DNA of 64,000 bases from G963720515 sp963720515 (lineage in GTDB: Bacteria; Actinomycetota; Thermoleophilia; Gaiellales; Gaiellaceae). Below the pieces are notes generated by a model that saw only the letters and a list, made by a program, of their open reading frames with translations, was not told the DNA's origin and did no database searches. The stretch lies in contig OY970397.1 in the NCBI GenBank assembly GCA_963720515.1, positions 1,612,001 to 1,676,000 on the forward strand. The letters run 5' to 3'. The position numbers were made by a program, and so were the translations under genes. Positions 20,382-27,962 of this stretch are shown in pieces (position 1 is the first letter of the stretch; the number at the start of each line of letters is the position of its first letter).

Positions 20382-20559
20382 TCCGCGACGAGCACGACCG
20401 CACGCGTCTCGGCGCCCGAGAAACCGGAGTTGCGCCAGTTGGCTCGAGCCGAGCGCCTACGTCGTGGGCGTCAGCGGCAAGGCGAACCCGTCGAAGGCCG
20501 GCACCGAGAACGGCACCGGCTCGCCGGGCGCTTTGGGGGCACTCGTCGTTCGGATGTCC

Positions 20560-20841
20560 TCACCCAAGAACCTCAACTTGATACGTGGCCATCCCTTCGG
20601 CCGATTTGACCACGATCCGAAACGGGCCCGTGAAGATTGGCGTGACTGTGCCGTGTGCGTCCGCCGCCGTTGTCTCGTCCCAGGCCACGAGGTTCCCGTT
20701 CTGGTCGTAGATGTACAGGTCGAAATCGACGTTCGGCTCAGACGGACGAACGGTGAACGAATATGTACGGCCTCCCTGCAACACGACATCGAGATACTCG
20801 GCTTGTCCCGTCCCGATCAATCCGGCTCCCACAACAGTCAT
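20560..20841 (-). CDS. small PPC-like beta-sandwich protein
   Basis: The product has 93 residues from the ATG at 20841, which has a clear AAGGAGG site 6-7 bases upstream. The sequence YLDVVLQGGRTYSFTV, DFDLYIYDQNGNLVAWDE and GPFRIVVKSAEG is the pattern of bacterial pre-peptidase C-terminal (PPC) domains. Such domains are usually tails of secreted peptidases, yet here it stands alone with no signal peptide in this frame. It could be a free binding module, or the remnant of a longer exported protein. Function is unknown. Confidence 0.7.
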   Translation of the reverse strand: MTVVGAGLIGTGQAEYLDVVLQGGRTYSFTVRPSEPNVDFDLYIYDQNGNLVAWDETTAADAHGTVTPIFTGPFRIVVKSAEGMATYQVEVLG

Positions 20842-21153
20842 CGCAATCCTCCTTATTGCTGGGGTACCGCCACGCACCTTTCAGCCAGCAAATCGCCGTC
20901 GCCAGTCGTTTGCGTGGGTCGGCGCTGAACTGTGCTGCGCGTCTCACCAGTTCCACGTCTTGGCCTTGGTGACGGAGTCGGTGAGGGGCCGCAAACCCCA
21001 GCGGCATCCGAACCTCAGGTCTCGGCGCGCCAGCACCATCTCACTCGTCGCGCCGAGAGTCAACACTAAGCGCCGGGCGTCGTCGGCCGAGCGGTAGTGG
21101 CCGGTGAGTCGAGTTGTCGCCGCTCGTCAAGCGGCTCCCCGAGACGTACTCCC
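20842..21153. other. 312-base stretch without a convincing gene
   Basis: Between the PPC-like gene start and the tRNA-Lys terminator, open frames on both strands are short, lack ribosome sites and show no recognisable domain. No repeat or RNA motif was recognised. It must contain the promoter of the PPC-like gene; no clear boxes are visible. Confidence 0.5.
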
Positions 21154-21175
21154 AAACCCCTTGTCTACGGGGGTT
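21154..21175 (-). terminator. hairpin after tRNA-Lys
   Basis: AACCCC (21155-21160) and GGGGTT (21170-21175) form a 6-bp stem on the transcript of the minus-strand tRNA-Lys gene, starting 8 bases after it. The T-tract is short. Confidence 0.5.
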
Positions 21176-21182
21176 CTCTTCA

Positions 21183-21255
21183 TGGGCCGGGCTGGATTCG
21201 AACCAGCGACCTTGGGATTAAAAGTCCCCTGCTCTGCCAGCTGAGCTACCGGCCC
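21183..21255 (-). tRNA. tRNA-Lys (anticodon TTT)
   Basis: The 73-nt cloverleaf has a 7-bp acceptor stem (GGGCCGG / CCGGCCC), a D-arm with AGCTCAGCTGGCAGAGC, an anticodon loop CTTTTAA with TTT at 34-36, and a T-arm loop TTCGAAT. The discriminator base is A and CCA is not encoded. The anticodon stem has one G-A mismatch at its outer end. Confidence 0.96.
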
Positions 21256-21266
21256 GCGGAGCCAGT

Positions 21267-21737
21267 CTAGGAGTCGAGCGGGCAGCACACGTCGTCGGCG
21301 GCGCCCGGCAATCGCGCCAGGAGCTCGTTCAGCGTGTCGAGCTCCTCCCGTGTGAACAGGCTGCCGAGGAGATCCGTGAGCGTCGAGTGGTGGATCTCCG
21401 TCGCCTTGGCAAGCGCCGTGCGCCCGGCCGGCGTGATGACGGCGTAACTCACCCGCGCGTCCTCCTTGCACTGACGTTTCGTCACGAAGCCGAGCTGCTC
21501 GAGCCCGTCGAGGAGGCGCGTGATGCCGGATGCCGTGAGCAGCAGCCGCCCGGAAAGGTCGACGCGGCGCATGGCGCTCTCCTCCGCGGCGTCGAGGACG
21601 AGCAGGCACTCGTAGTCCTTGACCGTGAGGCTGTTCACCTCGAGCAGGCGCGTCTCGAGCTCGCGGCGGAGCGTCGCATTTGCACGCAACAGCCGGGCGA
21701 ACGTCGTCGCCTCCAAAGGTGCTTGCTCGGTCAACAC
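21267..21737 (-). CDS. MarR-family transcriptional regulator
   Basis: The product has 156 residues from GTG 21737. The winged helix is typical: LTVKDYECLLVLDAA, RRVDLSGRLLLTASGITRLLDGLE as recognition region, and a wing ending in VSYAVITPAGR, then long C-terminal dimerisation helices. A longer frame to 21830 would run through the operator and the divergent promoter, so GTG 21737 is preferred. A perfect 12-bp palindrome lies immediately upstream. It should repress the divergent yceI-reductase genes and itself. Two cysteines near the end (DVCCPLDS) might sense oxidants; this is only a possibility. Confidence 0.88.
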   Translation of the reverse strand: MLTEQAPLEATTFARLLRANATLRRELETRLLEVNSLTVKDYECLLVLDAAEESAMRRVDLSGRLLLTASGITRLLDGLEQLGFVTKRQCKEDARVSYAVITPAGRTALAKATEIHHSTLTDLLGSLFTREELDTLNELLARLPGAADDVCCPLDS

Positions 21738-21766
21738 TTGACTAGTCAATCTCTTCTCGCTACAGT
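21738..21766 (+). promoter_or_regulatory. yceI promoter with MarR-type palindromic operator
   Basis: TTGACTAGTCAA (21738-21749) is a perfect 12-bp palindrome directly abutting the marR GTG. Its first half forms a -35 box TTGACT, and after exactly 17 bases there is a -10 box TACAGT (21761-21766). A repressor bound here would block both genes. yceI starts 43 bases further on. Confidence 0.7.
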
Positions 21767-21808
21767 TGGTTGCGGTCACAAGTATACACGGAAGGAGAAC
21801 CCACCACC

Positions 21809-22363
21809 ATGACCGCACTTTCCGAGACAACCGAGCTTCGCACCGCGCTTCCCGCCGGCACCTGGCAGCTCGACCCCGTCCACTCCACCATCGGCTTCGC
21901 CGTGAAGCACAACGTCGTCGCGACCTTCCGCGGCAGCTTCGGCGACGTCTCCGGCTCGCTCGGGCCCGAGGGGCTCGAGGGCCGCGCCGTGGTCGAGTCG
22001 ATCGCGATCGACGAGCCGAACCTCAAGGGACACCTCCTGTCGCCCGAGTTCTTCGACGCCGACCGCCACCCGGAGCTCAGCTTCCGCTCGCGCTCGATCC
22101 GCGTCGAGGGCGACCGCGCCGAGGTGGACGGCGAGATCACCATCAAGGGCGTCACGAAGCCCATCCTCCTGACCGGGTCGGTCGTCGGCCCGATCGAGGA
22201 CGCCTACGGCAACGGCGGATTGCGCATCGGGCTCGACCTCGAGACGACCATCGACCGGCGCGACTTCGGGCTCGACTGGAACGCCCCGCTTCCGGGCGGC
22301 GACCTCATGCTCGGGAACGACGTCACGATCCGCGGCGAGCTCGAGCTCGCGAAGGAGGCCTAG
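21809..22363 (+). CDS. YceI-family lipocalin-like protein
   Basis: The product has 184 residues with the YceI beta-barrel signature: GTWQLDPVHSTIGFAVKHNVVATFRG-type start, HLLSPEFFDADRHPEL, the GVTKP turn, and a GLDW ending strand. YceI proteins bind isoprenoid or amphiphilic molecules in a lipocalin-like barrel. No signal peptide is present, so this one should be cytosolic. ATG 21809 follows GGAAGGAG. It is followed after one base by the FMN reductase gene, and both are likely controlled by the MarR protein. Confidence 0.92.
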   Translation: MTALSETTELRTALPAGTWQLDPVHSTIGFAVKHNVVATFRGSFGDVSGSLGPEGLEGRAVVESIAIDEPNLKGHLLSPEFFDADRHPELSFRSRSIRVEGDRAEVDGEITIKGVTKPILLTGSVVGPIEDAYGNGGLRIGLDLETTIDRRDFGLDWNAPLPGGDLMLGNDVTIRGELELAKEA

Positions 22364-22364
22364 G

Positions 22365-22916
22365 TTGAAGGTCCTCGGCATCGCCGGGAGCCTGCGGAGC
22401 GGCTCGCACAATCGCGAGCTGCTCCGCCGTGCCTCTCTGGCCGCTCCGTCCGGGATCGAGCTGGTCGAGTGGGATCGCCTACGCGAGGTCCCGCCCTACG
22501 ACACCGACGTCGAGCACGCAGATCCCGAGCCGGTCGCCGACCTGCGGCGCGCCATCGCCGAGGCCGACGCCGTGCTCATCGCGACGCCGGAGTACAACGG
22601 CTCGATCCCGGGACAGCTCAAGAACGCCCTCGACTGGGTCTCGCGCCCGGACGTCCGCAGCGGCCCGTTCCGCGGGAAGCCCGTCGCGGTCGTGAGCGCG
22701 AGCACGGGCATGTTCGGCGGGATGTGGGCGGCCGCCGAGCTCAAGAAGGTGCTCGGCCACATGGGCGCCCGCGTCGTCGACGCGGAGGTCACTGTCGCCA
22801 AGGCGCACGAGCGCTTCGACGAGCACGACGAGGAGCTCGAGGCGAGCCTGCGCGATACGTTCGAGCTCCTCGCGGCCGAGGTCGCGGAGAACGCGCGGGT
22901 CTCCACGGCCGCCTAG
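22365..22916 (+). CDS. NADPH-dependent FMN reductase family protein
   Basis: The product has 183 residues from a TTG start preceded by AAGGAGG inside the yceI end. It has a flavodoxin-like fold with the GIAGSLRSGSHN phosphate loop, the TPEYNGSIPGQLKNALDW motif typical of ChrR/ArsH-like NADPH:FMN reductases, and STGMFGGMWA. It likely reduces FMN, quinones or oxidised compounds. Co-location with yceI and marR suggests a response to a lipophilic or redox-active compound. Its stop overlaps the stop of the convergent glutaredoxin-like gene. Confidence 0.92.
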   Translation: MKVLGIAGSLRSGSHNRELLRRASLAAPSGIELVEWDRLREVPPYDTDVEHADPEPVADLRRAIAEADAVLIATPEYNGSIPGQLKNALDWVSRPDVRSGPFRGKPVAVVSASTGMFGGMWAAAELKKVLGHMGARVVDAEVTVAKAHERFDEHDEELEASLRDTFELLAAEVAENARVSTAA

Positions 22917-23206
22917 GCCGTCGGCTGCGCCGCGCCCTGTTTCTCGAACAGCTTCCCGGCCTTGATCGTCGCGGCCATGTCCTTGGACTCCTCGCGGTAG
23001 ACCGAGCCGTCCTCGAACTGGATGACCGGGTATCTGGTCTGGCCGCTCAGGCTCTCGATCTCGCCGCGCTTGCCGCGTCCCGGCCACGGCCCGCGAACGA
23101 TCTCGTATTCGACGCCCTCCTGGTCGAGCGCCTTCTGCACACGCCAGCACGGGTGTCCCGGGTTCTTCGCCCAGACGTTCTTGCACCGATACAGCTTCAC
23201 CGCCAC
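22913..23206 (-). CDS. glutaredoxin/GST N-terminal-like thioredoxin-fold protein
   Basis: The product has 97 residues from GTG 23206, which has AAAGGAG upstream. It has a thioredoxin-like fold: the first strand KLYRCKN, the helix with PCWRVQKALDQEGVEYEIV, then the cis-Pro region RYPVIQFEDGSVYRES-type. The usual CxxC is replaced by widely spaced cysteines (positions around 7 and 19), and the second (PCW) is in the active-site place. It may be a GST-N-terminal-like or monothiol protein. The gene stands alone, convergent with the reductase gene. Confidence 0.75.
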   Translation of the reverse strand: MAVKLYRCKNVWAKNPGHPCWRVQKALDQEGVEYEIVRGPWPGRGKRGEIESLSGQTRYPVIQFEDGSVYREESKDMAATIKAGKLFEKQGAAQPTA

Positions 23207-23281
23207 AGGGCTCCTTTCTTCGGCGTCCACGATACGCCGATGCGCCCGCAGCCAGACGCCCGGCTATCCTCAGCTCGCCTG

Positions 23282-23354
23282 GCCCCCATCGACTAGCGGC
23301 CCAGGTCACGGCCCTTTCAAGGCCGTAGCGCGGGTTCGAATCCCGCTGGGGGCA
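23282..23354 (+). tRNA. tRNA-Glu (anticodon TTC)
   Basis: The 73-nt cloverleaf has acceptor GCCCCCA/TGGGGGC, an anticodon stem CGGCC/GGCCG with loop CTTTCAA (TTC), T-loop TTCGAAT and discriminator A. It lies 5 bases before tRNA-Val, so both are probably one transcript. Confidence 0.96.
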
Positions 23355-23359
23355 TCGAC

Positions 23360-23432
23360 GGGCGGTTAGCTCAGTTGGGAGAGCACCTGCCTTACAAGCA
23401 GGGGGTCGGCGGTTCGAGCCCGTCACCGCCCA
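23360..23432 (+). tRNA. tRNA-Val (anticodon TAC)
   Basis: The 73-nt cloverleaf has acceptor GGGCGGT/ACCGCCC, a D-arm with AGCTCAGTTGGGAGAGC, an anticodon stem CCTGC/GCAGG with loop CTTACAA (TAC), a T-arm GGCGG/CCGTC region and discriminator A. A second, partial copy of its anticodon-to-3' end lies at 25809. Confidence 0.96.
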
Positions 23433-23439
23433 CTAGCAG

Positions 23440-23465
23440 AAAGCCCCGCAACCACGGGGCTTTTC
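23440..23465 (+). terminator. terminator of the tRNA-Glu/tRNA-Val transcript
   Basis: AAAGCCCCG-CAACCA-CGGGGCTTT is a 9-bp perfect stem ending in TTTTC. It sits 8 bases after tRNA-Val. Confidence 0.9.
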
Positions 23466-23499
23466 TGTAGCAACGTTCTGCAACAGGATCCGCCGCGAG

Positions 23500-24927
23500 T
23501 CATCTGTCGCGGCGAGGGTGGTTGAACTGGAACCTTAGGGTTGAGTTGCCGCTCGGCAGGTGTCCGGGGACGAACCGGCGGAGCCTGTTGGGGTCCGCAC
23601 GGGGGTCGAGGAGGGCGTCGCGGACGAAGGCGAGCAGGTCGTGGAACTCCGCTGGGGTGAGTTCGATCGGTGTTCGGAGGCGCGGGTCGAGGGCAGCGAG
23701 AAGTGGCCCCGTGGGTCCAGTCGGCCCGGCCAGATCGGGCGGGAGGTCTTGGTTTGTCGGGTTGTAGGCAAGCAGTGACGCTGCGGCGTCGAGGTGGTGG
23801 CGGATCGCTCCGGCGAGCGTCGTGAAGGCGCCGTCGTGCATGAATGCCGCCTCGACCGCGACGTTCCGAAGCGACGGTGTCCGGAACCGGTAGCGGTCGG
23901 AGGGGCTGGCGGTTGCGTCTTCGAGGCCGAAGTCCTGGTTCGCATCGGGCCCGTCGAACTGGTTGTTGGTGTTCTCCGGGACCAGCTGTGGGACCGCGAT
24001 CGCGTGTTCGCGGAAGTCGGTGAACATCTCGTTCGAGGCGCCGGAGACCGCGTGGCACTCGACACAGCCTGCTTTGCCAAGAAACAGGAGCGCGCCCCGC
24101 TTCTCCGACTCGGTGAGTGCTCCGCGGTCGCCGCGCGCGTAGCGATCGATCGGCGCGTCCGCGAACGTCAGCGAAAACTCGAACTCGGCGATCGCGCGCG
24201 CGAACATCCCGTACTCGATCGGAGCGCCGCCGCGGACAGAAGCAAAGATCTCGCCGAACAACCGCCGATACGCCGGCACCCGATCCAGACGGCGCGCGAC
24301 CTCGGCCCGGATCGCGTCGTTGTCGCCGACGAACGCAAACCCGGCGACCTCGGTGCGCTCGGTGGGCGGAATGAAGGCCTGCGCGACGAGCAAATGCGGC
24401 TCCGCCGAGAGACTCTCTCCCTCCGGCAGCGGGAAGAGGAATCCCGCACTGTTGTCGAACGGGTCGCCCGAAAGCGAGCGAAAGCGCGAGTTCCACATCA
24501 ACGCGGGGAAAAACGCGTTATTGAGGACCATCGGCGCGCGCCGCATGTTGCGCGGACCGGCTCGCTCGGGCCCGACGATCCCGTTGTTGTCGATCCCGAT
24601 CGCGATCGGCTGACTGTCGCCGAAACCGTTCGTCGGCGAATGGCAACCGGCGCAGGTGTTGTCGCCGTTCAGGCCGGTGACCGTGTCGAACCAGAGCAGA
24701 CGCCCGACGTTCGCGAGGCGCCGGTCTGGCGGCCGCCCCAGCCGTGCTGCCAGCGTCGATTCGATCCGGCCGCTGAAACCGAGCTCCTGCAGCCGCCCGC
24801 CGAGTCGCGCGTCGAGCGGGTCGGCGCCGCTACCGAACAGCGCCTGCGGCGCAACTAGCAGCAGCCCGACAAGGGACGCAGCTCCTACTGCTGCGACCCT
24901 GGCACCGTATCGAGCAAGCTGGCTCAT
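23500..24927 (-). CDS. exported di-haem cytochrome c peroxidase family protein
   Basis: The product has 475 residues with an N-terminal export signal (hydrophobic 12-30). There are two haem c sites, CAGCH near residue 92 and CVECH near 290. The segment FRTPSLRNVAVEAAFMHDGA is typical of the bacterial cytochrome c peroxidase/MauG group. It should act outside the membrane, reducing peroxide or oxidising a protein or small partner. Base and codon use appear somewhat less GC-biased than neighbours. It and the next gene lie between a complete tRNA-Val and a tRNA-Val-like 3' remnant, so recent acquisition is possible. There is no electron-donor gene adjacent. Confidence 0.92.
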   Translation of the reverse strand: MSQLARYGARVAAVGAASLVGLLLVAPQALFGSGADPLDARLGGRLQELGFSGRIESTLAARLGRPPDRRLANVGRLLWFDTVTGLNGDNTCAGCHSPTNGFGDSQPIAIGIDNNGIVGPERAGPRNMRRAPMVLNNAFFPALMWNSRFRSLSGDPFDNSAGFLFPLPEGESLSAEPHLLVAQAFIPPTERTEVAGFAFVGDNDAIRAEVARRLDRVPAYRRLFGEIFASVRGGAPIEYGMFARAIAEFEFSLTFADAPIDRYARGDRGALTESEKRGALLFLGKAGCVECHAVSGASNEMFTDFREHAIAVPQLVPENTNNQFDGPDANQDFGLEDATASPSDRYRFRTPSLRNVAVEAAFMHDGAFTTLAGAIRHHLDAAASLLAYNPTNQDLPPDLAGPTGPTGPLLAALDPRLRTPIELTPAEFHDLLAFVRDALLDPRADPNRLRRFVPGHLPSGNSTLRFQFNHPRRDR

Positions 24928-24993
24928 TCCTCGAGTCCGCCGGGCGGCCGTTACTACCGCCCGGCGACCCCTCTGGGATCTATTCGAACCGCG

Positions 24994-25512
24994 CTACAGC
25001 GGATCGCAATGGTGGACGACAGGACCAGCCGCGAAGTCGATCGGATCTCCGCTTGCGTGACGCACGTTCCAGCTGAAGACTGAGAAATCAGTCGTCAGCT
25101 CAGCCACGAAACCGTTGTGCAGGTTCGCCGGACCATTCCCGGCAACCGAAAAGGCGTCCGTCATCAAGCCTGAGAACACACCCGGATCGGCAACTGTGTT
25201 CGAGACGCGAAACGCGTTGCTGTAGTTGAACACGTACACGTTCCCGGCCTGATCGGTCGCCGTGCCGTGCGCGTGCGTCGCGTTCACAATCGTGGTGACA
25301 TCATTGCCCGCGGTCCTCGTCGTCGTGATCGACGTCTGCATCCCCGAGCCGGTGAGGGTCGTGCCGGCAGCCAGATACGTGCACGTGGCCGACGACAGCA
25401 CAAAACTCACCGGAGACGTAACCACCGTCGCGCCACCATTCGCTGCCCCAGCGCTCGTCGCTCCAACGACGAGCGCGACCAGCACGATCGCTGATGTCGC
25501 AAATCGCTTCAC
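24994..25512 (-). CDS. secreted protein of unknown function
   Basis: The product has 172 residues from GTG 25512, which has GAGGAGG upstream. A signal peptide is clear (KRF start, hydrophobic ALVVGATSAGAA). The mature part is Thr/Ser/Ala/Val-rich and predicted to be all beta, with NATHAHGTATD and VFNYSNAFRVSN and one Cys near each end (SSATCTY and HHCDPL) that could form a disulfide. No family was recognised. It is 66 bases upstream of the peroxidase gene in the same direction, so they may be co-transcribed. An inverted repeat lies about 65 bases before its start. Confidence 0.7.
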   Translation of the reverse strand: MKRFATSAIVLVALVVGATSAGAANGGATVVTSPVSFVLSSATCTYLAAGTTLTGSGMQTSITTTRTAGNDVTTIVNATHAHGTATDQAGNVYVFNYSNAFRVSNTVADPGVFSGLMTDAFSVAGNGPANLHNGFVAELTTDFSVFSWNVRHASGDPIDFAAGPVVHHCDPL

Positions 25513-25808
25513 TGGGCCTCCTCCTCTCGCCGCAGCTAACTCATGCGGCCGGCTTAACCCGGACGCCCCAGAATCAGCGCTTGTAACAGGTAGTACAAGC
25601 AAAGTCAAACGCAAGGGCTGCGCACCGATTTTGGCCCCGACGCCGGTGCGTCCGAACCGCCCAAGTTGATCCGCGGCTCCGGACTTGCATGGCAACCTTG
25701 GCAACCGTCGGCGTTAGTTCCCGTGCGGTGGGCGTTCGGACGCTCGCGGTACGGCGTCAGTCGACGCGGCTTGAGCGAACGTGGGCGAACTCGCCCGAAC
25801 GCCTGGGG
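25513..25808. promoter_or_regulatory. non-coding stretch with inverted repeat upstream of the islet genes
   Basis: No gene is seen in these 296 bases. GCTTGTA (25579-25585) and TACAAGC (25594-25600) form a perfect 7-bp inverted repeat with an 8-base spacer, suitably placed as an operator for the secreted-protein/peroxidase genes on the minus strand. Base composition is less GC-rich than the surroundings. Confidence 0.45.
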
Positions 25809-25855
25809 CCTGCCTTACAAGCAGGAGGTCGCAGGTTCGAGACCTGCACGGCCCG
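25809..25855 (+). pseudogene. tRNA-Val-like 3' remnant (anticodon arm to acceptor end)
   Basis: Starting at the anticodon stem, the sequence CCTGCCTTACAAGCAGG is identical to tRNA-Val at 23360-23432. It continues with one mismatch through GGTCG, then a well-formed T-arm (GCAGG-TTCGAGA-CCTGC) and a GGCCC acceptor end. No D-arm or 5' acceptor strand precedes it. This is the shape left by integration into the 3' half of a tRNA gene. The T-stem differs from the intact gene, so the source may be a related valine tRNA carried by the element. Confidence 0.6.
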
Positions 25856-25858
25856 TGA

Positions 25859-26785
25859 CTAGGCCTCCGAGGAGAGCGCCTTCTCGTACGTGGCGTATCG
25901 GCGGGTGACGTGCATCCCCGCCCGCTCGTAGAGGCGCGTCGCCCCCGTCTCGTTCTCCGAGTCCACCTCGAGGCCGACGTGCGTGTGGCCGCGCTGCCGG
26001 AGCGCACGGAAGCCGGCTTGGAGCAGGACGAGGCCGAGGCCGCGCCGGCGTCGGCCCGGGCCGACGAAGAGCTCGAGCACCCAGCCCAGGTGCCGCTCGC
26101 CGAAGCAGAGGGCAGCGCCGGCGATCTCGTCGCCGTCCAGGGCGAGCCGCCAGAGATCGGGGTGGTAGTCGCCGCGCTCGAGGCGCGCCTTGCGCCACTC
26201 GCCGAGCGGCTCCGGCGTGAACTCCCAGTGCGCGGCGAAGGCCTCGTGGTACGCCGCGTGGAGGGCCTCGTCGTCCTCTCCCGGACGGTAGGCGCGGATG
26301 GTCAGCCCCTCCTGCTCCGGTGGCTCCGGCGGGGCGGCCGAGAGATCGATCTCCATCCGCCAGAAGTAGCGGACGAGCTCGTGCCCGCGATCCTCCGCGA
26401 GCCGCCGGCCGTCATCGTTCACGACATGGATCTGAATCCGCGCCAGACCGCGGTCGCGCGCCCAGCCCTCCGCGCGGTCGAGCAGCTCGGAGCCGAGGCC
26501 CTGGCCGCGTGCCTCCGGGTGCACGCACGACTCGTCCTCCACGTTGGCCAGATCGCGCTCGGCGTGGGCGCGCGCATACGCGACGAGCTCGCCGTCCGCG
26601 AGCGCGATCCACGCATCGGTCGCGAGCTCCTCCTCGTAGAGGCGCCACCACTCGCGCAGCTCGTCGCCCGTGAACGCGATGCTGCTGTCCGCCTCGCCGA
26701 AGTCGGCCTGGTCGCGGACCGCGATCAGCGCGGCGACGTCATGGGCGTCGTCCAGCGTGGGCGCCCTGATGATGACTGCGTTCAT
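25859..26785 (-). CDS. tandem GNAT acetyltransferase
   Basis: The product has 308 residues and holds two GNAT domains. The first (1-150) has the acetyl-CoA loop VHPEARGQGLGSELL. The second (about 165-308) has GPGRRRRGLGLVLLQ and ends in GLEVDSENETGATRLYERAGM, a strong GNAT C-terminus. The double arrangement recalls mycothiol synthase (MshD) and related actinobacterial enzymes, but I cannot assign that reaction. The ATG at 26785 gives a natural start; an upstream extension to 26998 is low-complexity. It diverges from a small frame-broken ORF. Confidence 0.88.
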   Translation of the reverse strand: MNAVIIRAPTLDDAHDVAALIAVRDQADFGEADSSIAFTGDELREWWRLYEEELATDAWIALADGELVAYARAHAERDLANVEDESCVHPEARGQGLGSELLDRAEGWARDRGLARIQIHVVNDDGRRLAEDRGHELVRYFWRMEIDLSAAPPEPPEQEGLTIRAYRPGEDDEALHAAYHEAFAAHWEFTPEPLGEWRKARLERGDYHPDLWRLALDGDEIAGAALCFGERHLGWVLELFVGPGRRRRGLGLVLLQAGFRALRQRGHTHVGLEVDSENETGATRLYERAGMHVTRRYATYEKALSSEA

Positions 26786-26811
26786 GGTGTCCGAGGATAG
26801 GGTCTCCGACC

Positions 26812-26942
26812 GTGGGAGCCTCGGGTGAGAAGGACGCGGCGCACATCGACAAGGACTGGAGGGTCGAGCGGCGCCTGACGACGACCCCGACGAGTGGCGG
26901 CTCCCGCTCGGGACCGACGAGATCCCCTTCTCCTTCGACTGA
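26812..26942 (+). CDS. possible small acidic protein (one frame break)
   Basis: From GTG 26812 the frame reads GASGEKDAAHIDKDWRVERR. If one base is added near 26875 it continues PDDDPDEWRLPLGTDEIPF and ends at a TGA (26940-26942), giving about 43 residues. Composition on both sides of the break is highly charged and alike, supporting one small protein. No family is recognised. It sits between two divergent genes and immediately before the glycosyltransferase. It is weakly supported without comparison to relatives. Confidence 0.4.
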
Positions 26943-26978
26943 GCGCTTCGTCGCGGCCGAGCTCGACCGCCCGTGCAC

Positions 26979-27947
26979 ATGGTGAGCGCCGCGCCCACGG
27001 TCTCGATCGCGATCCGCGCCTACCGGCGCCGCTGGCTCGGCGAGGCGATCGCGAGCGTCCTCGGGCAGACCTACCGCGACCTCGAGCTCGTCGTCTACGA
27101 CGACGCGGGCGACCTCGCCCCCGACGTCGCGGCCTTCGACGATCCGCGCGTGCGCTACCACCGCGCCGAGCAGAAGTTCGGCGAGAGCGGCCGGTTCAAC
27201 GCCGCGGTCGCTCTCTGCCGTGGCCGGTTCGTGGGCGTCCTCGACGACGACGACCGCTACGAGCCGACGTTCGTGGAGCGCCTCGTGGACGCCCTCGAGG
27301 CCGATCTCGACGCCGGGGTCGCGTTCTGCCGCGTGGTGTACCTCCTCGGCGGGCCGTCGTACGTCGACCCCGATCCGCGTCCGGCAGGGCCGCAGCCGAA
27401 CGCCGTCCGGCAGATCGTCGGCTTCCGCGAGTTCATCCCGCCGTCGATCATGCTCTTGCGCCGCGCCGCGCTCGACGAGGCGATGGCGCACCGCACGATG
27501 CCGGACGGCGTCGCCCCCGACGTCTTCGTGAACGTCCACATCGGGGTGACCGGCTGGCGGCACGTGCTCGTCCGCGAGCCGCTGTCGGTCCGTCGCTGGC
27601 ACCCGGACCAGCTGTCGCTCGTCGGACCTTCGACGGCCCGCATGAGGGCCTCCACCTGGCGCCAGCTCGCGGTTGGCGACGGGGAGCTCGACCGGATCCG
27701 GCGGCGCATCCTCGCCCAGCGGCTCATCTGGACCGCCACGTACGAGCTCGACGCGGGCCGCCGCCGGGCGGCCAAGGAGGACCTCGCCGCCGCCGCCGCC
27801 GCAGATCCGCGCTCGTGGGCCGTGCCGCGGCGCCTCGTCCGGCTCGCCGCGGCGGTTCCGGTGGCCGGGCAGGTCGCCGCATGGACAGCGCTGAGGATCG
27901 TGCGCCTCTGGCGGCGGCGCCGGCCCCCGCCCAGTCTCGTTCGCTGA
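26979..27947 (+). CDS. family 2 glycosyltransferase
   Basis: The product has 322 residues with a GT-A fold. Key features are PTVSIAIRAYRRRWLGEAIASVLGQ, the VVYDDAGD metal/nucleotide strand, and the DXD-like GVLDDDDRYEP. It would transfer a sugar from a nucleotide donor in the cytosol. The C-terminal ~60 residues are basic with one weak hydrophobic stretch, possibly a membrane contact. ATG 26979 is chosen; GTG 26973 is two codons earlier. No other glycan genes are adjacent, so the acceptor is unknown. It converges with the HTH gene at 27963. Confidence 0.88.
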   Translation: MVSAAPTVSIAIRAYRRRWLGEAIASVLGQTYRDLELVVYDDAGDLAPDVAAFDDPRVRYHRAEQKFGESGRFNAAVALCRGRFVGVLDDDDRYEPTFVERLVDALEADLDAGVAFCRVVYLLGGPSYVDPDPRPAGPQPNAVRQIVGFREFIPPSIMLLRRAALDEAMAHRTMPDGVAPDVFVNVHIGVTGWRHVLVREPLSVRRWHPDQLSLVGPSTARMRASTWRQLAVGDGELDRIRRRILAQRLIWTATYELDAGRRRAAKEDLAAAAAADPRSWAVPRRLVRLAAAVPVAGQVAAWTALRIVRLWRRRRPPPSLVR

Positions 27948-27962
27948 CGCTCGACCGAAGGT

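Noticed and set aside
20457..20789. 110-residue minus-strand ORF overlapping the PPC-like gene
   Set aside because: Ser/Thr/Arg-rich out-of-frame reading of the PPC-like gene, which has a strong ribosome site and a recognisable fold.
23466..25808. Insertion sequence or integrase inside the tRNA-flanked islet
   Set aside because: No transposase, integrase or terminal inverted repeats could be found in either strand of this stretch.
25666..25908. 80-residue ORF covering the tRNA remnant
   Set aside because: Its EVAGSRPARP-type peptide is the usual false translation of a tRNA T-arm.
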